From Oscillospiraceae bacterium (lineage in GTDB: Bacteria > Bacillota > Clostridia > Oscillospirales > Oscillospiraceae): 64,000 nucleotides of DNA. The stretch spans positions 211,143 to 275,142 of the forward strand of contig JAFQNL010000019.1 in NCBI GenBank assembly GCA_017395935.1. The letters run 5' to 3'. The translations under genes were made by a program, and so were the position numbers. Positions 1 through 7,703 of the stretch are shown here, one piece after another. Numbering within the stretch: position 1 is the first letter of the stretch; each line of letters opens with the position of its first letter. Under the pieces are notes generated by a model. That model made no database searches, was not told the DNA's origin, and saw only the letters and a list, made by a program, of their open reading frames with translations.

Positions 1-2
1 TT

Positions 3-257
3 GAAGTCCAGCGTATGCTGGCCACCGAGCTGCAGGACGAGGAAGATGATGATATCATTCTTCTGGACGGCTCCATCTTAGATGCCGGAGAGGTTTTTAC
101 CACCGAGTTTGTTCTGGAGATGGACACCATTAATCTGTGTCGGGAGGACTGCAAAGGCCTTTGCCTTGGATGTGGTGCCGACCTGAATACGGAACCCTGT
201 CAGTGTAAGCCCGACATGGACCCTCGCCTGTCCGCTTTATCAGCTCTGCTGGAGTGA
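3..257 (+). CDS. yceD: YceD/DUF177 family protein, C-terminal part
   Basis: The reading frame is open from the left edge of the window, so only the last 84 residues are visible and the start lies outside. The visible part has an acidic stretch (DEEDDD) followed by the family's metal-binding-like cysteines, CREDCKGLCLGCG and a later CQC. DUF177/YceD proteins are usually encoded directly upstream of rpmF, as here (54 bp gap), and are linked to 23S rRNA or ribosome assembly. The exact biochemical role is not established. Identification rests on the cysteine pattern plus the rpmF neighbour. Confidence 0.85.
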   Translation, partial: EVQRMLATELQDEEDDDIILLDGSILDAGEVFTTEFVLEMDTINLCREDCKGLCLGCGADLNTEPCQCKPDMDPRLSALSALLE

Positions 258-311
258 CAGACGAAACGTAACCCTGTAAATTTCCGAAAGGTGAATGAGG
301 AGGTGTCATAG

Positions 312-503
312 ATGGCAGTCCCTAAGAGTAAAGTCTCCAAGGCTAGACGTGACAAGCGCCGTGCCAACTGGAAGCTGGAGGTTCCCGGCCTGACCAAGTG
401 CGAGTGTGGCGCATATCGCCTGCCCCACCGTATCTGCCCTGCTTGCGGTAAGTACAATGGCCGCAGCTATGCAAAGGCTGAGACCGCTGAGAGCGCAAAG
501 TAA
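312..503 (+). CDS. rpmF: 50S ribosomal protein L32
   Basis: This 63-residue protein begins [17 protein letters not shown], the typical basic L32 start. It carries the zinc-binding set C30-x-C32 and C42-x2-C45 (CECG and CPAC), so it is the zinc-containing C+ form. L32 is part of the large ribosomal subunit. The start ATG follows GAGGAGGTG at about 8 nt. It forms the classic yceD-rpmF pair and is closed by a strong terminator immediately downstream. Confidence 0.97.
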   Translation: MAVPKSKVSKARRDKRRANWKLEVPGLTKCECGAYRLPHRICPACGKYNGRSYAKAETAESAK

Positions 504-521
504 TCTATGCTTTGAAAGTAG

Positions 522-556
522 AGAGCCTGTCGTCGACGCAGGCTCTTTACTTTTGC
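522..556 (+). terminator. Intrinsic terminator of yceD-rpmF
   Basis: An 8-bp arm AGAGCCTG (522-529) pairs with CAGGCTCT (539-546), extended by AAGTAG/TTACTT with one wobble pair, followed by a T-rich tract. Confidence 0.85.
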
Positions 557-636
557 CCTTTTCCTGCCTGTTTGATTGATTTGTAGGGATCCGAGTGTCC
601 CGACGACACAGAGGGCTCTCTTTTGCCTTGCTGGTC

Positions 637-665
637 TTTACATTTTCCCTGATTTTGGCTATACT
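637..665 (+). promoter_or_regulatory. Sigma-A promoter for der-plsY-gpsA
   Basis: TTTACA (637-642), 17-nt spacer, TATACT (660-665). It lies 73 nt upstream of der, after the rpmF terminator. Confidence 0.75.
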
Positions 666-737
666 TAATCTGTATGGATATGTACTGAGACAGATTTTTC
701 CTTACCGGCGCTTTGCGCCGCAGAAAGGTGTGAAAGA

Positions 738-2063
738 ATGAAACCCATCGTTGCCATCGTGGGCCGCCCCAATGTGGGCAAGTCCATGCTCTTTAACAAG
801 CTGGCCGGTCAGCGGCTGTCTATTGTGGAGGATACCCCGGGCGTCACCCGTGACCGTCTTTATGCCGACTGTGAATGGCTGGGCCGTCAGTTTACTATTG
901 TTGATACCGGCGGTATTGAGCCCCGGACAGACAATGAGATCCTCCGCTTTATGCGCACCCAGGCTGAGATCGCCATCAATAATGCCACTGTTATCGTTTT
1001 GGTCTGCGATATCCAGACCGGTATGACAGCTGCTGACATGGATGTGGCCGCCATGCTTCAGCGCTGCGGAAAGCCTGTGGTTCTGGCTGTTAATAAGTCC
1101 GACAAGCCCGGTCTTCCTGACCCTGAGCTCTATGAATTCTACAATCTGGGTCTGGGAGATCCCATTGGCATCTCTGCCATCCATGGTCTGGGTATTGACG
1201 ATATGCTCGATGCCTGTCTGGCTCACTTCCCCGAAGCTGACGAGGAAGAGGAGGAAGATGATGTCATTAAGGTCGCTATTATCGGCAAGCCTAATGTGGG
1301 TAAGTCCTCTCTGGTCAATCGCATTCTGGGCGAAGAGCGGGTTATCGTAAGCAATGTGGCAGGCACTACCCGGGACGCTGTAGACTCCTACTTTGAAAAC
1401 GAGCACGGAAAATACTGTTTTATTGATACCGCCGGTATGCGCAAGAAGAGCAAGGTGTATGACCGCGTGGAGCAGTTCTCCGTCCTGCGGGCTACGATGG
1501 CCATTGACCGGGCCGATGTCTGCCTGATTCTGATTGATGCTCAGGAGGGTGTCACTGAACAGGATACCAAGGTGGCAGGCATGGCCCACGAAGCCGGTAA
1601 AGCCTCCATTATCGTGGTTAACAAATGGGATGCCATTGAGAAGGATGATAAGACCATGGACCGGATGCGTAAGGAAGTCCAGGAGGGCTTTGCATTCATG
1701 CCCTATGCGCCGGTGCTCTTTATCTCTGCCCTTACCGGTCAGCGGGTTCACAAGCTGTATGAGAAGATCAACGCTGTCCGCGAGATGTCTATGCTCCGTG
1801 TCCGCACCGGCACTCTGAACAGTGTTCTGGCCGATGCTACCAACCGTGTTCAGCCTCCCACTGATAAGGGACGCCGTCTGAAGATCTACTATATGACTCA
1901 GGTAGATATCAAACCGCCTCACTTTGTGATCTTCTGCAACGACGCCCGACTCTTCCACTTCTCTTATCAGCGCTATCTGGAGAACCAGATCCGTAACACC
2001 TTTGGCCTGGAAGGTACGCCTATTAAACTGACCATTCGTCAAAAGGGAGACAAGGAGGAATAA
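738..2063 (+). CDS. der: Ribosome-assembly GTPase Der (EngA)
   Basis: The 441-residue protein has two tandem GTPase domains, the hallmark of Der. G1 motifs are GRPNVGKS at 9-16 and GKPNVGKS at 183-190, with DTPG at 32-35, NKSD at 119-122, and DTAG plus NKWD in the second domain. A C-terminal KH-like domain follows (about 350-441). Der binds the 50S subunit during late assembly and is normally essential. The acidic linker EADEEEEEDD near 167-175 joins the G domains. The ATG follows AAAGGTG. Five bases separate its stop from plsY, so it heads a der-plsY-gpsA operon. Confidence 0.97.
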   Translation: MKPIVAIVGRPNVGKSMLFNKLAGQRLSIVEDTPGVTRDRLYADCEWLGRQFTIVDTGGIEPRTDNEILRFMRTQAEIAINNATVIVLVCDIQTGMTAADMDVAAMLQRCGKPVVLAVNKSDKPGLPDPELYEFYNLGLGDPIGISAIHGLGIDDMLDACLAHFPEADEEEEEDDVIKVAIIGKPNVGKSSLVNRILGEERVIVSNVAGTTRDAVDSYFENEHGKYCFIDTAGMRKKSKVYDRVEQFSVLRATMAIDRADVCLILIDAQEGVTEQDTKVAGMAHEAGKASIIVVNKWDAIEKDDKTMDRMRKEVQEGFAFMPYAPVLFISALTGQRVHKLYEKINAVREMSMLRVRTGTLNSVLADATNRVQPPTDKGRRLKIYYMTQVDIKPPHFVIFCNDARLFHFSYQRYLENQIRNTFGLEGTPIKLTIRQKGDKEE

Positions 2064-2068
2064 GGATT

Positions 2069-2695
2069 ATGACTGTTGTTCTTTCCACTGTTCTGCTGCT
2101 GGCTCTCGTTGCGGGCTTCACCTATCTGCTGGGATGCTGTAACTCGGCGCTGATCATTTCCAAGTATATCCTTCATGATGACGTACGAAACCACGGCAGC
2201 GGCAACGCCGGCCTGACCAATTTCTACCGGGTCTTTGGTAAGGGCAAGGTCGTATGGGTCATTCTGGTAGATCTGGCCAAGGCTATGATCTCTACCTGGC
2301 TGGGCGGCTTTGTACTGGGCCATTTTCTGGGCTGGCCGGTGGCCGGCAAGCTGATCGGTGGCATCTTCTGTATTTTGGGCCATTCTTTTCCGGCTATGTT
2401 TGGGTTCCGGGGCGGCAAGGGCGTTCTCTGCGGCGCCGGAGTCATTCTGATGATGGATTGGCGGATTGCTGTAACCTGTCTGGGTGTTTTTGTGGTACTG
2501 GTTGCCGCTACCCGTATGGTCTCTCTGGGCTCTATGGTAGCTGCAGTTCTCTTTCCCATTACCTGCTGGCTGGTCTATCGAGATCTGTTTGTGGTAGTGC
2601 TGGCCTGTATTGCAGGCGTTCTTATCGTATGGCGTCACAAGGAAAATGCCAAGCGGATCGCCAAGGGCGAGGAGAACAAACTGGAATTCAAGTGA
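2069..2695 (+). CDS. plsY: Acyl-phosphate:glycerol-3-phosphate acyltransferase PlsY
   Basis: PlsY is an integral membrane enzyme that transfers an acyl group from acyl-phosphate to glycerol-3-phosphate, the first step of phospholipid synthesis. The 208-residue product has about five membrane segments. It shows the family's loop motifs: SGNAGLTN with an upstream Arg-Asn-His (RNHGSGNAG), GHSFPAMFGFRGGKGV, and a basic C-terminal tail (RHKENAKRIAKGEE). It sits between der and gpsA; gpsA makes its glycerol-3-phosphate substrate. The AGGAGGAATAAGG at the end of der supplies the ribosome binding site. Confidence 0.95.
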   Translation: MTVVLSTVLLLALVAGFTYLLGCCNSALIISKYILHDDVRNHGSGNAGLTNFYRVFGKGKVVWVILVDLAKAMISTWLGGFVLGHFLGWPVAGKLIGGIFCILGHSFPAMFGFRGGKGVLCGAGVILMMDWRIAVTCLGVFVVLVAATRMVSLGSMVAAVLFPITCWLVYRDLFVVVLACIAGVLIVWRHKENAKRIAKGEENKLEFK

Positions 2696-2717
2696 TCTCT
2701 CTGGAGGTAAATGAGCG

Positions 2718-3722
2718 ATGAATGTGACCGTATTGGGCAGCGGTGCCTGGGGTACTGCTCTGGCGCTGGTACTGATAGAAAATGGCAATCAGGTGACTCT
2801 CTGGTCCTATTTCAAAGAGGAGTCTGATCGCCTTAAGCAGCTGGGTGAAAATCCCATGCTTGAGGGTGTCAAGCTCCCCGAGACTCTGATGCTCACCTAT
2901 GATATAAATTGTGTAGCAGGCAGCGATGTGGTTGTTATGGCTACGCCCTCCTTTGCCGTTCGCTCCACTGCCCGGAAACTGGCTCCTCTTGTCAAGAGCG
3001 GTACCATTCTGGTCAATGTTGCAAAAGGCATTGAGAAGGAAACCTCGCTCCGTCTGAGCCAGGTGATCACTGAGGAAGTAGGGGAGAAGTGCCCTGTTGT
3101 GGTTCTCTGTGGCCCTACTCACGCTGAAGAAGTGGGCAGGGGGATTCCCTCCGCCATTGTGGCCGCCTCTGAAAGCCGCATGGCCGCCCATGTTGTTCAG
3201 GAGCTGTTCATGAATGAGCGGTTCCGTGTCTATGCCTCTCCTGATGTGATCGGCGTTGAGATCGGCGCGGCAATGAAAAATGTGATCGCCCTCTGTGCCG
3301 GTGTCATCGATGGTATGGGTTTTGGTGACAATACCCGTGCCATGCTGGTGACTCGAGGCCTGACCGAGATTGCCCGTTTGGGCACCGCTTTGGGAGGAAA
3401 GCAGTCTTCCTTTGCCGGTCTTGCCGGCGTAGGAGATCTGATTGTCACCTGTACCTCCATGAACTCACGTAATCATCGGGCCGGAATCCTCCTTGGTCAG
3501 GGCAAGACCATTGAAGAGGCCATTGAGGAAATGGGCGGCGCCGTTGTGGAAGGCTATTATGCGGCTGCATCTGCTCGGGGTCTTGCGCAGAAGGCAGGAG
3601 TCGAGATGCCTATCTCGGAAGCTGCCTATCAGGTTCTCTACGAAGGTCTGGATATCCGTGAGGCATTTCTCGGCCTGATGACACGCAGTAAAAAAGACGA
3701 AATTGAAGATACCTGGCTTTGA
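2718..3722 (+). CDS. gpsA: Glycerol-3-phosphate dehydrogenase [NAD(P)+]
   Basis: This 334-residue cytoplasmic enzyme reduces dihydroxyacetone phosphate to sn-glycerol-3-phosphate. The N-terminal Rossmann motif is GSGAWGTALA (residues 7-16). The NAD-binding half is followed by the conserved AKGIE, the catalytic-lysine segment GAAMKNVIALCAG and the substrate-binding segment NSRNHRAG. Length matches the family. The start follows TGGAGG at 10 nt. It is last in the der-plsY-gpsA operon and supplies PlsY directly. A bidirectional terminator follows 10 nt after the stop. Confidence 0.96.
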   Translation: MNVTVLGSGAWGTALALVLIENGNQVTLWSYFKEESDRLKQLGENPMLEGVKLPETLMLTYDINCVAGSDVVVMATPSFAVRSTARKLAPLVKSGTILVNVAKGIEKETSLRLSQVITEEVGEKCPVVVLCGPTHAEEVGRGIPSAIVAASESRMAAHVVQELFMNERFRVYASPDVIGVEIGAAMKNVIALCAGVIDGMGFGDNTRAMLVTRGLTEIARLGTALGGKQSSFAGLAGVGDLIVTCTSMNSRNHRAGILLGQGKTIEEAIEEMGGAVVEGYYAAASARGLAQKAGVEMPISEAAYQVLYEGLDIREAFLGLMTRSKKDEIEDTWL

Positions 3723-3730
3723 TCCATAAG

Positions 3731-3770
3731 AAAATACCCGGAGAAGCAGTTAACTTCTCCGGGTATTCTG
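3731..3770. terminator. Bidirectional terminator between gpsA and the SLOG gene
   Basis: AATACCCGGAGAAG (3733-3746) pairs perfectly with CTTCTCCGGGTATT (3754-3767); A and T tracts flank it. It serves two convergent genes. Confidence 0.85.
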
Positions 3771-3773
3771 TCG

Positions 3774-4283
3774 TTATTCCGGGCAAATCAGTGCCAGCTC
3801 CAGCCCGCATTCTCTGGCATAGCGTAAAGTCTGATAAGTACCGCCCTGGGAGATGCCGTCAAATACACCGATCACTCGGTTGCTGTGGTCAATCATATAC
3901 CGGTTTCTCACCATAAAGCACCCTTTATAGTAGTCCGGGGAGAGCAAAACTGCATTTCTTCCGCACAGCTTCAGGATCTTTCGGTAATTACTGCGATCTA
4001 CCTCACTCCAATTTTCTGCCTGCTCCCGAAAGGGGATTACCGGAATTAGCTTTACCGTAGGGTCCTCTGCCACAAGCTGCAGAACCAGACGGGCACAAAG
4101 CAGATCCACCCCCACTGCCATCCCGCAGAGGTAATGCCGATAACCGTCGTCGTAGCTCTGAAGAATCAGACGCCAGAGCTCGTCAACCAGAAACTGAGTC
4201 CGCGGATCTGCTTCATTCTTTAACCACGGCAGCCGTTCGAACCGGTGCCCGGTGAAACAGCAGCTGATCCCTCTGTCCGGCAT
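3774..4283 (-). CDS. SLOG-superfamily (DUF1273/YpsA-like) protein
   Basis: The 169-residue protein has a Rossmann-like SLOG fold signature: FTGHRFERL at 10-18, then GMAVGVDLLCARL near 54-66, and a C-terminal GGTYQTLRYA segment. SLOG proteins are thought to bind nucleotide-derived ligands; B. subtilis YpsA affects cell division, but no activity is proven for this family. No membrane segment is seen. ATG follows GGAGGGGAAG. Its promoter (TTGCCT-17-TATAAT on the minus strand) has an SOS-type box just downstream of the -10, so damage-induced expression is inferred. The family call is fairly firm and the function unknown. Confidence 0.8.
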   Translation of the reverse strand: MPDRGISCCFTGHRFERLPWLKNEADPRTQFLVDELWRLILQSYDDGYRHYLCGMAVGVDLLCARLVLQLVAEDPTVKLIPVIPFREQAENWSEVDRSNYRKILKLCGRNAVLLSPDYYKGCFMVRNRYMIDHSNRVIGVFDGISQGGTYQTLRYARECGLELALICPE

Positions 4284-4300
4284 AGACTTCCCCTCCTAAT

Positions 4301-4314
4301 CGAACAAATGTTTT
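4301..4314 (-). promoter_or_regulatory. LexA-type SOS box upstream of the SLOG gene
   Basis: The plus-strand sequence CGAACAAATGTTTT fits the Gram-positive LexA pattern GAAC-N4-GTTY. It lies between the -10 (4320-4325) and the start codon (4283), where a repressor would block initiation. Its first 13 bases are identical to the box upstream of dinB. Confidence 0.6.
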
Positions 4315-4319
4315 ATTTG

Positions 4320-4348
4320 ATTATAGCCCATTTCTGCTCTTGAGGCAA
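4320..4348 (-). promoter_or_regulatory. Sigma-A promoter of the SLOG gene
   Basis: On the minus strand TTGCCT (4348-4343), 17-nt spacer, TATAAT (4325-4320). Confidence 0.7.
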
Positions 4349-4380
4349 GAGGCAGAACAGATAATTTCCATTTCCTGCGG

Positions 4381-4408
4381 TTGCATTTTTCTCCGAAGGC
4401 AGTATAAT
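4381..4408 (+). promoter_or_regulatory. Sigma-A promoter of the FMN riboswitch-ribU unit
   Basis: TTGCAT (4381-4386), 16-nt spacer, TATAAT (4403-4408), about 20 nt before the riboswitch. Confidence 0.75.
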
Positions 4409-4428
4409 AGAGGAGAACAAGTGGATAT

Positions 4429-4553
4429 CGTCTTCAGGGCAGGGTGAAATTCCTGACCGGCGGTGATGCGGCTTATGCCGACGAGTCCGCGAGCGTTTGA
4501 GCCGAATGGGTGCGATTCCCATACCGACAGTAAAGTCTGGATGAAAGAAGATG
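4429..4553 (+). ncRNA. FMN riboswitch (RFN element) aptamer
   Basis: The conserved RFN core is readable in order: CTTCAGGGCAGGGTGAAATT, CCTGACCGGCGGTGATG, the AGTCCGCGAGC segment, GGGTGCGATTCCCATACCGA and CAGTAAAGTCTGGATG, closed by GAAAGAAGATG pairing with the 5' TCTTC. It binds flavin mononucleotide and lies upstream of ribU, the expected target. A terminator hairpin follows, so FMN should cause premature termination. Confidence 0.95.
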
Positions 4554-4590
4554 ACAGCAGACCGGATGGCGGAGAAATTTCTCTGTCGGA

Positions 4591-4650
4591 CCGACAGTTT
4601 GTACGTCTGAAGACAAGAATTCAGGCGTTCAATTCTGTCGGACTTTTTTA
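4591..4650 (+). terminator. Riboswitch-controlled terminator before ribU
   Basis: CCGACAG (4591-4597) pairs with CTGTCGG (4635-4641), followed by ACTTTTTTA. Inside, ACGTCTGAA pairs with TTCAGGCGT to make one long stem. A second copy of CTGTCGG (4583-4589) lies just before and could pair with the same 4591-4597 arm. GAAGAC (4609-4614) could pair with the aptamer's 5' GTCTTC; both are candidate anti-terminator pairings. Confidence 0.75.
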
Positions 4651-4680
4651 TGTCCGCATATAGAAAGGCAGTGTCAGCTT

Positions 4681-5343
4681 ATGTCCAATATCAGCAGAAA
4701 GACCCATGAAACAGTTGTTCTTGCCATGCTCTGCGCTCTCTCCTTTATCGCTGTGCTTCTGGGGCGTCTCATCCCGAATGTTGCCGGCTTTCTCAGCTAC
4801 GATCCAAAGGACGCAGTAATTGCGATCACCGGCTTTATCTTCGGGCCCATGAGCTCGGTGGCCGTGACAGTGGCAGTTGCGCTGATTGAATTCTTTTCCA
4901 TCAGCGGGACTGGTATCTATGGTCTGATCATGAACATTCTTTCCACCTGCGCCTTTGCCTGTCCTGCAGCTCTGATCTATCAGCGCTACCGGCGTATGGG
5001 CGGCGCGATTCTTGGCCTGACCGCCGGTATGTTTTCTATCACATTGGTCATGGTTCTCTGGAACTACATTATTACTCCCTTCTATATGGGGGTCAGTCGT
5101 GCCGAAGTAGCGGCCATGATTCCCACGGTTTTTCTTCCTTTTAACCTGCTCAAAGGCGGAATCAATGCCGGTCTGACCATGGTTCTCTACAAGCCGGTTG
5201 TCAATACACTGCGCCTTGCCCATTTACTTCCTCAGAGCGAGGAGAGTAAGCGGGGCCGCTTCAATCTTGGCTTTACCCTCTTTGCTCTTTTGGTTTTAAT
5301 TACTTTCGTCCTGCTCTTTATGGTCTTTTTCGGTCTGATCTGA
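4681..5343 (+). CDS. ribU: Riboflavin ECF transporter S component RibU
   Basis: The 220-residue membrane protein has about six hydrophobic segments. It has the ECF S-component pattern: an N-terminal helix (ETVVLAMLCALSFIAVLLGRL), then FLSYDPKDAVIAITGFIFGP, close to the RibU flavin-binding segment. RibU captures riboflavin and works with a shared EcfA-A'-T energising module, which is not encoded here. Control by the FMN riboswitch directly upstream supports the substrate. The ATG is 12 nt from AAAGG, a rather weak site. Confidence 0.93.
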   Translation: MSNISRKTHETVVLAMLCALSFIAVLLGRLIPNVAGFLSYDPKDAVIAITGFIFGPMSSVAVTVAVALIEFFSISGTGIYGLIMNILSTCAFACPAALIYQRYRRMGGAILGLTAGMFSITLVMVLWNYIITPFYMGVSRAEVAAMIPTVFLPFNLLKGGINAGLTMVLYKPVVNTLRLAHLLPQSEESKRGRFNLGFTLFALLVLITFVLLFMVFFGLI

Positions 5344-5351
5344 CCGGCCGC

Positions 5352-5385
5352 TCCCTCTCTGCTGCAGGCAGAGAGGGATCTTTTA
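5352..5385 (+). terminator. Terminator of ribU
   Basis: TCCCTCTCTGC (5352-5362) pairs with GCAGAGAGGGA (5368-5378), then TCTTTTA. Confidence 0.85.
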
Positions 5386-5429
5386 TGTGAGTTGCCTGCG
5401 ACCTATGAGAGAATGCTCATATGTGGATT

Positions 5430-5443
5430 CGAACAAATGTTTG
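5430..5443 (+). promoter_or_regulatory. LexA-type SOS box at the dinB promoter
   Basis: CGAACAAATGTTTG matches the Gram-positive LexA operator pattern GAAC-N4-GTTY. It overlaps the first bases of the -35 element, the expected place for repression of an SOS polymerase. Confidence 0.75.
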
Positions 5444-5469
5444 ACTTGCCTTTTTGAATGTGCTAAAGT
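5441..5469 (+). promoter_or_regulatory. Sigma-A promoter of dinB-znuACB
   Basis: TTGACT (5441-5446), 17-nt spacer, TAAAGT (5464-5469). The LexA-type box overlaps the -35. Confidence 0.7.
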
Positions 5470-5523
5470 ATCCTGAGTGTCAGTCCAGAATCAGACTATT
5501 AATGCAAGGAGGCTGTGATTATT

Positions 5524-6765
5524 ATGGACAGAACCATACTTCACTGCGATCTGAACAGCTTCTTTGCCTCAGTAGAGCTTTTGGACCGGCCGGATTTGTG
5601 GGATAAGCCGGTCGCTGTCGCCGGCGATCCCGAAGCCCGCCACGGTATTATTTTGGCTAAGAATGAGGCAGCCAAAGCCTACCAGATCAAGACGGCAGAA
5701 ACTGTCTGGCAGGCCCGCCGCAAGTGCCCCGACCTGGTCCTGCTGCCGCCCCACCATGAAAAGTACAGAGAGTATTCCAAAAAAGTCAATCTAATCTACA
5801 GCCAGTATACCGATCTGGTAGAGCCCTTTAGTATCGACGAGAGCTGGCTGGATGTGACCGGCTCTATGCATCTCTTTGGGACAGATGGTAAGGGAATTGC
5901 TGATCAGCTGCGACAGCGGTTGAAGGATGAGCTTGGTCTGTCTATTTCGGTGGGTGTCTCCTTCAACAAGGTATTCGCAAAGCTTGGCAGCGACTATAAG
6001 AAACCGGATGCCACAACAGTGATCAGCCGTGAAAACTATCAGCAGATTGTCTGGCCTCTTCCGGTGACGGAACTGCTCTTTGTGGGCCGCACCGCTGCCC
6101 GAATGTTGGAAAAGTATGGCATTAATACCATTGGAGATCTAGCTGCACTGCCGGAGCACCAGCTCGTCAAACTGCTGGGAAAACAGGGGAGCAAACTTTC
6201 TGCCTACGCCCGCGGTCTGGATAATTCTCCTGTTATACCAGCGGATCAGATGCCGCCTCCCAAGTCGGTTGGAAACGGTATGACCTTTCGGGAAAATTTG
6301 ATCGAACTGGAGCGGGTTCGAAGCGGGTTAGAACTGCTGACCGACGCAGTCGCTGCGCGCCTGCGTCAGGAGGAACTGCTCTGTACGGTTGTTCAGGTCA
6401 CCATTCGGGACACCAACTTTAAAACCATTACCCGGCAAAAGCCCATCGCTCCAGCTACCAATCTGGCCCGGGAAATTACCGGTACTGCTCTGGAGCTGGT
6501 TAAGTCATCCTGGAACCTGAACACGCCGATTCGAATGCTTACTGTTACAGCCCAGAATCTGATCCCGGAAGGAGAGGGATCGGAGCAGTTGGATATTTTC
6601 GGTGAAAGCGAAAAGGGCGACCGGGCCCGGGTAGAAAAACTGGAACGAACCATGGACGCTATTCGGGCACGCTATGGACAAAAATCCATTAACATTGGAA
6701 CATTGTCCAACGACGGTCAATTTATCGAGCCCATTCGGGACCATATTTCATTTAAGGACCACTGA
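5524..6765 (+). CDS. dinB: DNA polymerase IV (Y family)
   Basis: This error-prone Y-family polymerase carries out translesion synthesis. The catalytic start HCDLNSFFASVE supplies the first Asp, and the palm motif FSIDESWLDVTG supplies the Asp-Glu pair. The fingers segment, little-finger domain (about 240-350) and a near-C-terminal clamp-type motif (QLDIFGE) follow. I chose ATG 5524 (413 residues), since the alternative GTG at 5515 is only 2 nt from AAGGAGG. The ATG is 11 nt away. An SOS box overlaps its promoter. Its stop is 2 nt before znuA, suggesting co-transcription with the metal importer. Confidence 0.93.
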   Translation: MDRTILHCDLNSFFASVELLDRPDLWDKPVAVAGDPEARHGIILAKNEAAKAYQIKTAETVWQARRKCPDLVLLPPHHEKYREYSKKVNLIYSQYTDLVEPFSIDESWLDVTGSMHLFGTDGKGIADQLRQRLKDELGLSISVGVSFNKVFAKLGSDYKKPDATTVISRENYQQIVWPLPVTELLFVGRTAARMLEKYGINTIGDLAALPEHQLVKLLGKQGSKLSAYARGLDNSPVIPADQMPPPKSVGNGMTFRENLIELERVRSGLELLTDAVAARLRQEELLCTVVQVTIRDTNFKTITRQKPIAPATNLAREITGTALELVKSSWNLNTPIRMLTVTAQNLIPEGEGSEQLDIFGESEKGDRARVEKLERTMDAIRARYGQKSINIGTLSNDGQFIEPIRDHISFKDH

Positions 6766-6767
6766 GT

Positions 6768-7703
6768 ATGAAAAAACGACTTTTAGCAGGGCTTCTTGCG
6801 TTGCTGCTTGTAATCTGTTCCGGCTGCGCCCGGCATAAGGAAGACGCGGATACGGACGCACGTTTTCAAATCGCCTGCACTACCTATCCGGTCTACCTGC
6901 TGGCCAATACCATAGCCGGAGAACTGGATGGGGTAGAGGTGACACTGATCATAGATCAGCAGGTGTCCTGCCTGCACGACTATTCCCTTACAATGAACGA
7001 TATGAAGGCTGTGGAGCAGGCGGATGTAATTGCCATCAGCGGTGCCGGGCTGGAGACATTTCTTTCTGATGTGCTCACTGGCAGGACAGTCATTGACTGC
7101 TCCGGAGGGATCGAGCTGCTCTGTACCCACACGCATGACCATGATCAGAGCGACGATCACCATCATGACCACGATCACGGCGACTATGATCCGCACCTCT
7201 GGATGTCCCCGCTCCACTATGCTCAGATGGCCCGCAACCTCGCTCAGGGCCTGGCGCTGCTGGATAGCGCCAGAGAGGAAGCCTATCTGACAGGCGGAGA
7301 AAATTGTGCCCGGACATTGGAGTTGTTTTACGATGAGCTTTTGAAAAGTGAGCCATGTCAGCATCTGGCAGGTCAGTCGATTGTCACGTTCCATGACGGC
7401 TTTGCCTACTTTGCCCATGCCTTTGATCTGACGATCGCCGCAGCCATAGAAGAAGAGGAGGGGGCTGAAGCTTCGGCTCAGGACCTCCGGGAAACCATTG
7501 AGATCCTGAGAGAGCTATCTCTTCCTGCTGTCTTTACAGAAATGGACGGGTCAGACAAAGCGGCTTTTACCATCAGCCGGGAGTGTCATGTCTCTGTTCA
7601 CCCGCTGAGCATGCTCATGAGCGGCAAAGCAGGGGAGACCATTGATGTATATCAGGAAACTCTCCAGACAAACCTTGTGACCATATGGGAGGCCTATCAA
7701 TGA
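6768..7703 (+). CDS. znuA: Zinc/manganese ABC transporter substrate-binding lipoprotein
   Basis: This cluster A-I (ZnuA/TroA-type) receptor has 311 residues. The N-terminal signal ends at a lipobox CSGC (Cys20), with an unusual Cys at -3, so it should be a membrane-anchored lipoprotein. A His/Asp-rich loop (about 121-139, with DHHHDHDHGD) is typical of zinc-specific ZnuA, followed by YDPHLWMSP with a ligand His. A later conserved FHDGFAYFA segment supplies another. It begins 2 nt after dinB with AAGGA inside the dinB end. znuC and znuB follow with overlaps. The metal is most likely zinc by the His-rich loop. Confidence 0.9.
   Translation: MKKRLLAGLLALLLVICSGCARHKEDADTDARFQIACTTYPVYLLANTIAGELDGVEVTLIIDQQVSCLHDYSLTMNDMKAVEQADVIAISGAGLETFLSDVLTGRTVIDCSGGIELLCTHTHDHDQSDDHHHDHDHGDYDPHLWMSPLHYAQMARNLAQGLALLDSAREEAYLTGGENCARTLELFYDELLKSEPCQHLAGQSIVTFHDGFAYFAHAFDLTIAAAIEEEEGAEASAQDLRETIEILRELSLPAVFTEMDGSDKAAFTISRECHVSVHPLSMLMSGKAGETIDVYQETLQTNLVTIWEAYQ

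Noticed and set aside
702-2042. A 446-codon open frame on the minus strand covering der, and similar long antisense frames opposite sigE-lipoprotein, serC, glnS, gltX, the RND gene, the M42 genes and both GH2 genes
   Set aside because: Each lies opposite a clearly conserved gene, has no ribosome binding site, and shows no family motif; low use of codons whose complements are stops keeps these frames open.
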